Assembly (NCBI RefSeq): GCF_002954725.1
Contig: NZ_MSCQ01000001.1
Span: 807,900 to 871,899 of the forward strand
Source of the DNA: Photobacterium phosphoreum
Lineage (GTDB): Bacteria > Pseudomonadota > Gammaproteobacteria > Enterobacterales > Vibrionaceae
Length of the DNA stretch: 64,000 nt
Direction of reading: 5' to 3'
Shown: piece by piece, positions 55,572 to 64,000 of the stretch
How positions within the stretch are numbered: the first letter of the stretch is position 1
How the letters are laid out: each line of letters opens with the position of its first letter
The notes under the pieces: generated by a model
Seen by the model: the letters and a program-made list of their open reading frames with translations, nothing else
Databases searched by the model: none
What the model was told of the DNA's origin: nothing
Translations under genes and position numbers: made by a program

Positions 55572-58500
55572 ATGAAAGTAAAATATTTAGCGAGTATTTT
55601 CCCGGTGCTGATGATGTCAGTTTACGGTAATATCACCATAGCAAATGAGGTTACGACAGGGAAAATCTATTTTAATCAGAAAGAGTTACCGTCTGATACC
55701 CAAGGTACTTTACCCGGTAATGTTAGTGTCGCACAAAGTGTAATTATGCAATCTGTAAATAAAATTGCAGATGATCGCCAACCACATTTAGTCTCATTAC
55801 GAAAAGCATTGGTATTGTTTGAACCAAGTGTTGGCGAGATTATCAGTGATGAATCTATTACATTAATCGCGAAAAATACACGCGGGAAAGTGGTTCATCA
55901 AGTATTGATGCAATTGCCACAGAACTTACCAAAGATTGTTGGGCAAATAGATCAGCAATTAAACATTACCAAACCGGACGTATTTTCTCATACTGTTTCT
56001 GGTAATGGATCACTACACGCCATTCAAGGTGAACAAGGTAAAGCAGCCTTTAAAGCATTATTGCTTGAGCATGATACCATTAATGTAACGACGAGTGATG
56101 GCAGTTGGGCGCAACACTTTATTCTAGCTGATGATCCTGCTTTTAATAATAAAACGGTAACATTTACCTCTTGGGCTGGTTATAACTCTACGATTACGTA
56201 CTCTCAAGGTACAGATACTATTAGTAATGGTAATGAGCTAACTTATAAAAATATAGATGGTATTTGGTATGCAAAAGCAGATCAGGATATTAACCGTATC
56301 GCTTATAGTGACAAAGCTTATTCAGCTATTTTACCCGCAGAAGCCGTGTTACCCGGATTACAATTATCATTTGTGAGTGAAAGTGGTAAAGAAGGCCTAG
56401 TCAATGAAATTAGTGTTGGTGCGTATACGCATTTAATTTTAAACGCAGTCGATATTGGTCTATTAACACCACCAAGAGATGAGTTTGTCTTTATTAAAGA
56501 TCATGAACTTCAACGCCAATATTTTCAAAATACTCAAATTAGTAAGCTGACAGTTAACCCTTATCAAGCTGTTCACCTAACAGAAATCATGCTACCTGAT
56601 GGTCGCTTGTTAGTAGATGTCGATCCAAGTACAGCTGATGCTTATGGTAGTGACTCGCATTACCGTATTGCACGTGAATTAATTTCTTCTGGTATTAATA
56701 GTGCGAACTATGGCGTTAACTCTTCTAGTGTTAGACCACAAAGTCAGTGGAATATTGATGCGGTTTATCATGCAGCACAAGTTACTGTAAATAACTCTCG
56801 TGGTAATTATAGTAGTGGTTTGATTAACCACGGTTTATTGGGATCTTATCGCGGTGTTGCTTCTGTTGTTAGTTCAACAGGGAATGAATTTAGTCACGAA
56901 GTCGGTCATGAGTTTGGTGTTGGTAATCATTACCCTGGTGGCTTTAAAGGCGCTGTCCATAATAGCTCAATAAATAAAAACTCAACTTGGGGATGGGATG
57001 TGCATAAAAATCTCTTTATTCCTAACTTTAGTAAAGGGATTAATAACCAAACATCATGTTATGAGGGTGAATGTGCTCAGCCATTTGCTGGTCATAGTTT
57101 CGGGTTTGGTACTATGTCTGGTGGTTGGCCACAACATGCAAAATATAATGCTTACACACTTCATACTCCTTATGAATTAAGTATTTTCCAAGATTTTCTA
57201 GAAAATAAAGCCAACTTTGATGCTTTATCGCTAACAGGTTTCAGTAAATGGAACCACGAGTTACAGCAAATGCAGCCATGGACAAATAGTGCTGCTGATG
57301 ATTTGGCCTTTGTTATTAAGTACGTAAGTGATAATGATAGCCTAAATCAATTTGGTGAACAGAGTGATAAATTCCAGACGTTACTCGCACAAGCGGATGC
57401 AGTTAAACTGAGTCTTGGTGATGGTAATTGGGCGCGTGATTTTTATTTACCAACCGATGATAGTCTAGAAGGTAAAATCATTAGCTTTGAGTCATGGGCT
57501 GGTTGGACTGCGTATATTCATTATAATCAAACGACAATAGCGTTAAATCATAGCAATAAATATGCGTTTAAGTTTATTAATGGCCAGTGGCAAAGTGTTG
57601 ATAGCGATATTTTAAATCAATCAATTGAGTTAACACCTTATAAACAAGGTATTCCTGTAACAACACTAGTCGGTTATTACGATCCTGATAAGACGCTTCC
57701 AAGCTATATTTATCCTGCCTTACATGGTGCTTATGGTTCTGTATATGCTGATGGTTTTACAGATTCTTCGTGTCAATTAGATGTGTTTACTCATAATGGT
57801 GGTACCAAAACTTTTAATCTACATAATCGTCGTTTACAAGCAGGAATGATGAATCGTTTCCATATTAATATTGAAACGGCCTTACAACCTTATCAAGCGG
57901 AAGTACGTTGTGGTAATGAACAACTTGATAGTTTAACGATCGAGCCTGCTAGTGTCACTTTAAAGGCTCAGATTACAACGACGGAAGCTGGGGAAGCTCC
58001 GACTATTTATGGTGCAACTGATGTAGTGATTCAGCAAGATCAGCATTTTGATGTAATGGCTGGTGTGTCGGCTATTGATGATTACGATGGTGATGTAAGT
58101 GCCTCAATTGTCGTTGATGGTACTGTTGATAATACTACTGCAGGCTACTACTCATTAACTTATAAAGCTTATGATAGTGCAGCATCAGAAACGGTTACGG
58201 TTAGACAGGTTGAAGTGTTTAGTGAAAAACCGACTTTTTCGGGTATTAATGATAGTACGATTACTTTAGGTGAAGTGTTTGATCCGCGTATCGGTGTGCA
58301 GGCTATGGATGCTGAAGATGGTGATTTAACGGCTAATATTCAAATTGCAGGTAGCGTAAATACCGATATTACTGGTAGTTATGTATTGACTTACCAGATA
58401 GTGGATAGTGCGAGTCATATTGTAACTGCGACACGTACGGTAACCGTTGAAGGTGAACCAGTATGTGACAATCTATGGTTAGCAACGGCAACTTATATTG

Positions 58501-58829
58501 CTGGTGATCAGGTATCGCATAAAGGTGCATTATGGCAAGCTGGCTGGTGGACCCAAGCCGAAGAACCAAGTACTACTGGCGAATGGGGGGTTTGGAAACA
58601 AATTGCAGATAGTGGTTGTTCTATTCCAAAACCAGAGATCACACCGCCAGTTGAGGGAGAGTATCCAACTTATCAAGTTAATGGAAATTATAAAGCAGGA
58701 GATAAAGTAACTGCAATTGATGGCAATATTTATCAATGTAAGCCATGGCCAGCAACTGGATGGTGTAATAACTTAGCTTATGCGCCTGGCGATAGTTACT
58801 ATTGGTCAGAAGCTTGGGTTCAGCTATAA
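55572..58829 (+). CDS. Large secreted M66 metalloprotease (StcE/TagA-like) with C-terminal carbohydrate-binding modules
   Basis: 1085 residues. Signal peptide (~1-24). Zinc motif HEVGHEFGVGNHYPGG starts at His442 (HExxH 442-446) in a peptidase M66 domain (~295-540), like the mucin-cleaving StcE and V. cholerae TagA. A repeated ~60-residue beta module (SDGSWAQHFILADDPAFNN ~175, GDGNWARDFYLPTDDSLEG ~614, both with SWAG) flanks it. Then two DUF5011-type Ig-like repeats (~815-960), a CBM5/12-type module (WLATATYIAGDQVSHKGALW), and a second module ending in SEAWVQL. Probable glycoprotein-degrading, glycan-attached enzyme; the third zinc ligand is one residue out of register with StcE. Confidence 0.88.
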   Translation: MKVKYLASIFPVLMMSVYGNITIANEVTTGKIYFNQKELPSDTQGTLPGNVSVAQSVIMQSVNKIADDRQPHLVSLRKALVLFEPSVGEIISDESITLIAKNTRGKVVHQVLMQLPQNLPKIVGQIDQQLNITKPDVFSHTVSGNGSLHAIQGEQGKAAFKALLLEHDTINVTTSDGSWAQHFILADDPAFNNKTVTFTSWAGYNSTITYSQGTDTISNGNELTYKNIDGIWYAKADQDINRIAYSDKAYSAILPAEAVLPGLQLSFVSESGKEGLVNEISVGAYTHLILNAVDIGLLTPPRDEFVFIKDHELQRQYFQNTQISKLTVNPYQAVHLTEIMLPDGRLLVDVDPSTADAYGSDSHYRIARELISSGINSANYGVNSSSVRPQSQWNIDAVYHAAQVTVNNSRGNYSSGLINHGLLGSYRGVASVVSSTGNEFSHEVGHEFGVGNHYPGGFKGAVHNSSINKNSTWGWDVHKNLFIPNFSKGINNQTSCYEGECAQPFAGHSFGFGTMSGGWPQHAKYNAYTLHTPYELSIFQDFLENKANFDALSLTGFSKWNHELQQMQPWTNSAADDLAFVIKYVSDNDSLNQFGEQSDKFQTLLAQADAVKLSLGDGNWARDFYLPTDDSLEGKIISFESWAGWTAYIHYNQTTIALNHSNKYAFKFINGQWQSVDSDILNQSIELTPYKQGIPVTTLVGYYDPDKTLPSYIYPALHGAYGSVYADGFTDSSCQLDVFTHNGGTKTFNLHNRRLQAGMMNRFHINIETALQPYQAEVRCGNEQLDSLTIEPASVTLKAQITTTEAGEAPTIYGATDVVIQQDQHFDVMAGVSAIDDYDGDVSASIVVDGTVDNTTAGYYSLTYKAYDSAASETVTVRQVEVFSEKPTFSGINDSTITLGEVFDPRIGVQAMDAEDGDLTANIQIAGSVNTDITGSYVLTYQIVDSASHIVTATRTVTVEGEPVCDNLWLATATYIAGDQVSHKGALWQAGWWTQAEEPSTTGEWGVWKQIADSGCSIPKPEITPPVEGEYPTYQVNGNYKAGDKVTAIDGNIYQCKPWPATGWCNNLAYAPGDSYYWSEAWVQL

Positions 58830-58859
58830 CCGATTAAATGTTTTTTAATAAACAAGTGA

Positions 58860-58886
58860 AAGCGGTGAGTGTTCATCGCTTTTTTT
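58860..58886 (+). terminator. Terminator of the M66 protease gene
   Basis: AGCGGTGA and TCATCGCT (one wobble pair) with a four-base loop, followed by seven T. Confidence 0.75.
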
Positions 58887-59036
58887 ATAGTATTTTTAGG
58901 ATAAGCAAATGCATTTATAAGGAAGCTATTTGTTATGCTAGGTATAAATAGCTTTTATATGTTGACACTATTTTAACGAACAATGAGCTAATGTTGATAC
59001 TGTAGGGGTATAATTTATATGAAGTAGAGTACTATT

Positions 59037-60203
59037 ATGGAGTATAAGAGAAGAATTTTAATCGGTATATTGGCTTTCCCAATGATGTTTACAACATTAT
59101 CTTCGTTGGCGAATGAACCCGCTACAACGTTATCAATTCCAATTAAAATTCAAAACATAAAAAATAGAACCTTCAACCAAGACTTTCAGGAAGTCGGTAA
59201 AATAACCGCAGTGGATTCTACAGCGTTAACGTTTAGCGCATCCGAAAAATTAATAACAAAATGTTTTTCTGATGGTGCTTATGTCCATAAAGGAGAGGTT
59301 ATAGCGAAACTTGATAGTACGCAACCCAAAGCAGAACTGCAAAAATCTGAAACACAATATGCAATTGAACGTTCTAAATTACATCGCATGTTAGCGTTAA
59401 TCCAAAAACAGCCAGATGCAATATCAAAGCAAGATATTGAGAATCAGAAATTACAAACACACTTAGTACAAGTGGATGTGCAACAAAAAAAAGATGATTT
59501 ACTTAATTATCAATTAATAGCCCCGTTTAATGGTCGTTTGACTAATTTCAAATATTCTATCGGTAGCCGTATTAGTGCTGATGATGTTGTAGTGTCGTTA
59601 ATTAAAAATGATCCCGTGAAAGTTGCGTATTCGATCAGCCAACAAGAATTAGCACAAGCAGCATCTAATCAGCAGGTCACTATTTCTGTTGATGCTTATA
59701 AAAATAAACGTTTCACCGGTGTGGTTAATTACATTGCTCCAGAAGTGGACTCACAATCAGGCCGTATTGATGTTCAAGCTAATATCAAAAATACCGATAA
59801 ATTACTCATTCCAGGTATGTTTGCTAAAGTAACACAGCATTCGGCTAAAAATATCACTTACCCCATTGTGTCTCAAACCGCAGTCATTGTTGATGGTGAT
59901 AAGCGTTATGTGTGGCTTTATGATGGTAGTAAAGGGGTCAAACAACAGCCTGTTGTTCTTGGTGATAACACCAATGATGGTTATGTGGTAATTAAACAAG
60001 GTGTTGATGTTAATGATAAAGTAGTCGTTGCAGGTCAGCAAAACTTGAAACCAGACTCTTTGGTTAAGCTTCAAACATCTACAGCCCCCGCTTTACCGTT
60101 ATCCTCAGTGAAAAAAGCGCCACAACTATCTTCGTCCTCAAATAAACCGATGCAAAAAGTAACAGAGAGCTCAAATCAAGGAGCTCAGCATGAAACTGCC
60201 TGA
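59037..60203 (+). CDS. RND efflux periplasmic adaptor
   Basis: 388 residues with a signal peptide (~1-25), lipoyl half-motifs (VGKITAVDSTALTF ... GAYVHKGEVIAKLD and LIAPFNGRLT), a short helical hairpin, and a beta-barrel (VDSQSGRIDVQA, IPGMFAKVTQ). Membrane fusion protein linking the pump to an outer-membrane channel; no TolC gene is adjacent. Its end overlaps the pump gene by 14 bp. Confidence 0.92.
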   Translation: MEYKRRILIGILAFPMMFTTLSSLANEPATTLSIPIKIQNIKNRTFNQDFQEVGKITAVDSTALTFSASEKLITKCFSDGAYVHKGEVIAKLDSTQPKAELQKSETQYAIERSKLHRMLALIQKQPDAISKQDIENQKLQTHLVQVDVQQKKDDLLNYQLIAPFNGRLTNFKYSIGSRISADDVVVSLIKNDPVKVAYSISQQELAQAASNQQVTISVDAYKNKRFTGVVNYIAPEVDSQSGRIDVQANIKNTDKLLIPGMFAKVTQHSAKNITYPIVSQTAVIVDGDKRYVWLYDGSKGVKQQPVVLGDNTNDGYVVIKQGVDVNDKVVVAGQQNLKPDSLVKLQTSTAPALPLSSVKKAPQLSSSSNKPMQKVTESSNQGAQHETA

Positions 60204-63200
60204 GATTTGTATTAAACATCCGATTTATTCATGTGTGCTAAGCATTGCGATTGTGCTGTTGGGCGCAGTAGCATTACAAACCTTACCGGTGCAATATTTT
60301 CCAGATCACCGTGCTCCGAATGCAACGGTTACCGCGCATATTTCAGGTGCAAGTGCTGAATTTATGTCTGATAACGTCGCCGATAAACTTATTTCTGCAG
60401 CGACGGGGCTTGAATCTGTTAAAAATATGAACACTGACTGCCAACAAGGAACATGTTCATTAAAAGTCTTTTTTAAAGATAATGTATCTGATGTGAAATA
60501 TGCCAGCTTGATGAATAACTTGCGCAGTAAAGTTGAATCAATTAATAACTTTCCACCAAGTATGGTTGATAAACCTACCGTGACTGATGACTCTTCAGAA
60601 AATGCGCTGCCAAGTAATATTATTACCTTTGTTGCAAAAGGAAAGATAACCAAGCAGCAAATGTATGAGCTTATTAGCCAACAACTTATTCCTCAGTTTA
60701 GTCATATACCGGGAGTTGGCGGTGTTTGGGGACCCTATGGTGGTAGTAGTCAAGCGATTCATGTTTGGCTTGATCCTGAAAAGATGATGGCACTTGGTAT
60801 TACAGCAACCAATGTGGTGAGTACATTAAGTAAATATAATGCCACTTTCACCGCTGGAACGATTCAAGGTCAAGTTCGTGATTTCTCGATTAACCCTGTG
60901 AGTTCAGTGAGCAGTGTTGATGATGTGCGTAATTTAGTGATTCGATATGATAATGGCAATATTGTTCGTGTTGGTGATGTTGCGAATGTTGTTAAAGATG
61001 ATGCGAGTTTAACGCCTTCAATATTACATATTAATGGTCAATTAGGGATGTCGATTCAGACGTTACCGCTTAAAAGTGAGAACCCCGTTGTGGTCGCTCA
61101 GCGCGTTAAAGCGGCAATGGCATCGATGAATATCCCTAGTTCCATTGAAATGAAAATGGTTTATAACCAAGCAGATTTTATTAAGGCATCGATTGATGAA
61201 GGCTTTAAAACCTTAATTGAAGCAATTGTATTAGTTGCAGCGGTGGTTGTACTGTTTTTAGGCTCCATACGATTTGCGCTTATTCCGTTGATTACTATCC
61301 CTGTGTGTATTATTGGTGTATTCGCAGTAATGGCGGCGTTAGGCTTTAGTATTAATGTATTAACGATTCTGGCGATAATTCTTGCCATCGGTTTGGTCGT
61401 TGATGATGCTATCGTGGTGGTTGAAAACTGTTTTCGGCATATAGAGCAAGGGAAACAACCCTTAGAGGCTGCCATAGAAAGCAGTAAAGAAATTGTCGCC
61501 CCTGTTATTGCAATGACATTAACTCTAGCAACGGTTTATTGTCCCATTGGTTTTATGTCAGGATTAACTGCAGATTTATTTCATCAATTTGCTTTTACGC
61601 TTGCAGCCGCCGTTCTCATTTCAGGTGTTATAGCGCTAACATTGTCGCCAATGATGAGTGCTTATCTATTAAAGCCAGTCGCTCATCCACCCGCTTGGTT
61701 TGTGTGGGTCGAGGGTAAAGTTGATCAGTTAACAGCTAAATACTTACAATTGTTGAAGTTTGTTTTTATCAAGAAAAAGTGGTTAGTTGTTATCGCGATA
61801 TTACTTATTAGTGCGTCAACGGTTGCAGTATGGTGGATGCCTAAAACGTTATTACCAATTGAAGATACTGGCTTTATTTCAGTATCGACTAAATCACCAT
61901 CAGGGGTAGGGCGACCTTATCATCTTCAAAATAATGCCCAGTTAAATAGTGTTTTTAATGGTGATCCTGCTATTGCGGCAAATATGGCTTATATTGAATC
62001 AACCCCAGAAAATCATTTGATATTAATGCCATGGAATGAGCGTAAACAAAATATTGAGCAAATTATTAGCCGTTTAATGCAGAAAGCAAAATCAACGGTG
62101 TCGGCTTATGGTATATCAATGTCTGTCCGTTCAGCGGACAATTTAAATTTACCTGCCGGATTAGTGCTTGAATTAACAACGCTGAATAAAAACACCCTAG
62201 CATTAAGTGATACAGCAGCGAAGGTTGAGAAAGCACTCAGTAATTATGCGGGTGTTTCAAATGTCAGTAATTCAACCCATCGTGATTTATTGCGGTTTGA
62301 TTTGAAAATTGATCAAAATGCAGTGGTGTTATCAGATGTTGATTATACTGATGTAACCAGTGCTGTATCGACGTTTTTAGGATCAGTGAAAGCGGCAGAT
62401 TTAAAAATGGCCGATGGTTATACTTATCCAATTCAAGTGCAAGTAAATAAACAATCGCTGGGTGATTTTAAGATATTAAATAAGTTATATGTCGTATCAA
62501 AAACAGGAAAAGCGTTACCGTTATCGCAGTTTGTGACGATTAAGCAAGTGACAGCAGAATCTCATATTAAAACCTTTATGGGACTTGATAGTGCAGAAAT
62601 TACGGCGGATTTAATGCCCGGTTACAGTGCCAGTGATGTGCAGCAATTTGTGAATCATCATGTTCCCAATTTATTACAAAAAGGACAGCAGTATCAATTT
62701 AATGGCGTAGTAAAAGATCTACAAGATTCTTCGCATGGGATGATATTGATGTTTGCGATGGCATTGATTTTTGTATTTTTAATTTTAGCGGTGCAGTTTG
62801 AAAGTTTCTTTGAACCGTTAATTATTATGCTTACAGTGCCCTTGTGTTTAGTCGGGGCATTATTAACCTTAACGGCCTTTGGTCAGAGTCTTAATATTTA
62901 CTCTAAAATTGGATTGTTAACATTGGTTGGGCTTGTAACTAAACACGGTATTCTATTGGTTGATTTTGCTAATAAACAGCAACGGGATCATGGGCTAAAT
63001 GCATATGATGCTGCACTTGTTAGTGCTCAATCACGTTTAAGGCCAATATTGATGACTTCGTTGACTATGATTATTGGTTCATTGCCATTAGCCTTTGCTG
63101 TTGGCCCTGGCTCTATCGGGCGAATTAATATTGGTTTGGTGTTAGTGGGGGGGTTAATCCTTGGTACTGTGTTCTCGTTATTTGTTGTACCTATTGCTTA

Positions 63201-63279
63201 TGTTGTAATGGCGAAAATAAGACAGTGGAATCTAGGTGTCTATTGGAAACGGTTATGGTTTGTACATAAAAAATCTTAA
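60190..63279 (+). CDS. RND multidrug efflux pump (AcrB/MexF type)
   Basis: 1029 residues, twelve membrane segments with two large periplasmic loops. Proton relay residues are in GLVVDDAIVVVENCF (paired Asp, transmembrane 4) and a Lys in transmembrane 10 (GLVTKHGILLVDFAN). PVQYFPDHRAPNATVTA starts the porter domain. Operon with the adaptor; a terminator follows. Substrates not predictable. Confidence 0.93.
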   Translation: MKLPEICIKHPIYSCVLSIAIVLLGAVALQTLPVQYFPDHRAPNATVTAHISGASAEFMSDNVADKLISAATGLESVKNMNTDCQQGTCSLKVFFKDNVSDVKYASLMNNLRSKVESINNFPPSMVDKPTVTDDSSENALPSNIITFVAKGKITKQQMYELISQQLIPQFSHIPGVGGVWGPYGGSSQAIHVWLDPEKMMALGITATNVVSTLSKYNATFTAGTIQGQVRDFSINPVSSVSSVDDVRNLVIRYDNGNIVRVGDVANVVKDDASLTPSILHINGQLGMSIQTLPLKSENPVVVAQRVKAAMASMNIPSSIEMKMVYNQADFIKASIDEGFKTLIEAIVLVAAVVVLFLGSIRFALIPLITIPVCIIGVFAVMAALGFSINVLTILAIILAIGLVVDDAIVVVENCFRHIEQGKQPLEAAIESSKEIVAPVIAMTLTLATVYCPIGFMSGLTADLFHQFAFTLAAAVLISGVIALTLSPMMSAYLLKPVAHPPAWFVWVEGKVDQLTAKYLQLLKFVFIKKKWLVVIAILLISASTVAVWWMPKTLLPIEDTGFISVSTKSPSGVGRPYHLQNNAQLNSVFNGDPAIAANMAYIESTPENHLILMPWNERKQNIEQIISRLMQKAKSTVSAYGISMSVRSADNLNLPAGLVLELTTLNKNTLALSDTAAKVEKALSNYAGVSNVSNSTHRDLLRFDLKIDQNAVVLSDVDYTDVTSAVSTFLGSVKAADLKMADGYTYPIQVQVNKQSLGDFKILNKLYVVSKTGKALPLSQFVTIKQVTAESHIKTFMGLDSAEITADLMPGYSASDVQQFVNHHVPNLLQKGQQYQFNGVVKDLQDSSHGMILMFAMALIFVFLILAVQFESFFEPLIIMLTVPLCLVGALLTLTAFGQSLNIYSKIGLLTLVGLVTKHGILLVDFANKQQRDHGLNAYDAALVSAQSRLRPILMTSLTMIIGSLPLAFAVGPGSIGRINIGLVLVGGLILGTVFSLFVVPIAYVVMAKIRQWNLGVYWKRLWFVHKKS

Positions 63280-63302
63280 TCAATAACCGAATCTCACTAT
63301 AT

Positions 63303-63329
63303 AAGCCACTCTTGATGAGTGGCTTTTTG
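63303..63329 (+). terminator. Terminator of RND operon
   Basis: AAGCCACTC with GAGTGGCTT (63303-63311, 63317-63325), five-base loop and T run. Confidence 0.85.
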
Positions 63330-63354
63330 ACTTTGTTATACATTTAAACGTAAA

Positions 63355-63699
63355 TTAATGTTTGAATGTCGTCGCGTCATTGTCGCTGGTGGCGTTAGTA
63401 TCACCACTTGGATTGAGCAAATGCGGAATGATTTTAGGTAAGTTTAATTCAATGTCTTTGTCTGTTACTGGATTAATGGCAGCGTTATACCAGCCAAGTA
63501 AACCGAGTACAGCATAGCCAATCGCATCATTGCTATCGCGGTGTTCAAGGATGATTTGTAGAAAGCGTAAAATAGCTTTATCGTTTGATTTAGCTTGCAC
63601 TAAGGTTTCATCAAAAACCGCAGTAGCTTCAGTGAGTAAGCCTTCAAATTCAGTATCAATTGATACTTTAAACGAGCCACCATCAACAGTAATTTTCAT
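63355..63699 (-). CDS. Hypothetical protein, 114 aa
   Basis: Not recognised. A soluble acidic protein with a beta-hairpin-like start (MKITVDGGSFKVSID), a helical middle (LVQAKSNDKAILRFLQIILEH) and a low-complexity Asp/Thr/Asn C-tail. No signal or membrane segment. It is convergent with the RND pump and lies downstream of a tRNA-Val unit on the same strand. Confidence 0.6.
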   Translation of the reverse strand: MKITVDGGSFKVSIDTEFEGLLTEATAVFDETLVQAKSNDKAILRFLQIILEHRDSNDAIGYAVLGLLGWYNAAINPVTDKDIELNLPKIIPHLLNPSGDTNATSDNDATTFKH

Positions 63700-63799
63700 T
63701 GTTATATCGTCAATTATTATAATTGATATAAATATTACCTAATTACCAATCGGTTGTCGCTAACCAGTGTTATTGATTGCAATTGTTATGATCCAGACA

Positions 63800-63826
63800 C
63801 AAAAAAGCCTGCTAAAAAGCAGGCTT
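63800..63826 (-). terminator. Terminator of the tRNA-Val unit
   Basis: AAGCCTGC with GCAGGCTT (63805-63812, 63819-63826) read on the − strand and followed by TTTTTT at 63805-63800. Confidence 0.8.
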
Positions 63827-63842
63827 GGTTGTATCTAAAAGA

Positions 63843-63919
63843 TGGTGCTCGCTACTGGACTCGAACCAGTGACACCTTGCATGTCATGCAAGTACTCTAA
63901 CCAACTGAGCTAAGCGAGC
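63843..63919 (-). tRNA. tRNA-Val (anticodon GAC)
   Basis: Acceptor GCTCGCT with AGCGAGC (63913-63919 and 63847-63853 on the + strand), discriminator A, CCA encoded. Anticodon stem CTTGC/GCAAG with loop ATGACAT, anticodon GAC. Confidence 0.95.
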
Positions 63920-63963
63920 AAATTGTACTGTTATAAATCGCCGTTAAGCCATTTATTTTAAAA

Positions 63964-64000
63964 TGGTGCTCGCTACTGGACTCGAACCAGTGACACCTTG
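63964..64000 (-). tRNA. tRNA-Val, partial (cut by window end)
   Basis: The 37 bases from CCA through the T-arm to the anticodon stem are identical to the preceding tRNA-Val copy; the anticodon itself is outside the window. Indicates a tandem tRNA array continuing to the right. Confidence 0.8.

Overview
The window looks like chromosomal DNA from a marine gamma-proteobacterium of the Vibrionaceae, most likely Photobacterium. Supporting points are the low G+C, the VAP-type alkaline phosphatase, the Vibrio-like QueE, DmsC and DUF2982 sequences, and the block ldtD-mepK-ycbL ... aspC ... asnS that matches E. coli ycbB-ycbK-ycbL-aspC-ompF-asnS. This was read by eye without database searches, so the genus is an inference.

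Layout. 1-4.2 kb: the end of a DUF1513 gene and a cell-wall set (L,D-transpeptidase, MepK-type endopeptidase, YcbL hydrolase). 4.3-7.8 kb: uhpABC sugar-phosphate sensing genes without uhpT. 7.8-9.5 kb: a broken DUF2982 gene and two small genes. 9.6-15.4 kb: aspC, two tandem paralogous diguanylate cyclases where E. coli has ompF, and asnS. 15.6-18.7 kb: queE, mlc and a LysR regulator. 18.8-23.4 kb: the L-lactate operon lldP-lutABC. 24-30 kb: a LON-domain protein and the divergent biotin cluster bioA / bioBFCD with a BirA operator between them. 30-37 kb: htpX, a membrane protein, an orphan wza with an ops-like element, a TPR membrane protein, a Cys-pair protein, an Ap4A phosphorylase and tRNA-Ser(UGA) trailed by decayed tRNA ends. 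37-41.3 kb: a second Cys-pair protein, small secreted proteins (one a free-standing double carbohydrate-binding module), a CNNM/CBS protein and an LprI-like protein. 41.4-42.5 kb: a deletion scar joining dmsC, dmsB and napF fragments. 42.7-48.8 kb: an outer-membrane protein, a YgiW-like protein, azlCD, ridA-cyuA and an APC permease. 49.4-52.4 kb: an HlyD/ABC exporter. 52.5-63.3 kb: PhoB-regulated alkaline phosphatase, ApbE, a large M66 (StcE/TagA-like) protease and an RND adaptor-pump pair. 63.3-64 kb: a hypothetical gene and the start of a tRNA-Val array.

How genes work together. LldP imports L-lactate for LutABC to oxidise to pyruvate. BioC, BioF, BioA, BioD and BioB cover biotin synthesis from the malonyl start, with repression by BirA. 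CyuA yields 2-aminoacrylate from cysteine and RidA would clear it. LdtD and MepK make and cut peptidoglycan cross-links. The secreted protease and the small double-module protein carry the same pair of carbohydrate-binding modules, suggesting shared attachment to chitin or glycan surfaces.

Several genes are visibly decayed: DUF2982, dmsB/dmsC/napF, a helix-turn-helix remnant, a possible TetR remnant, and tRNA ends. No insertion sequence, prophage or CRISPR array was recognised.
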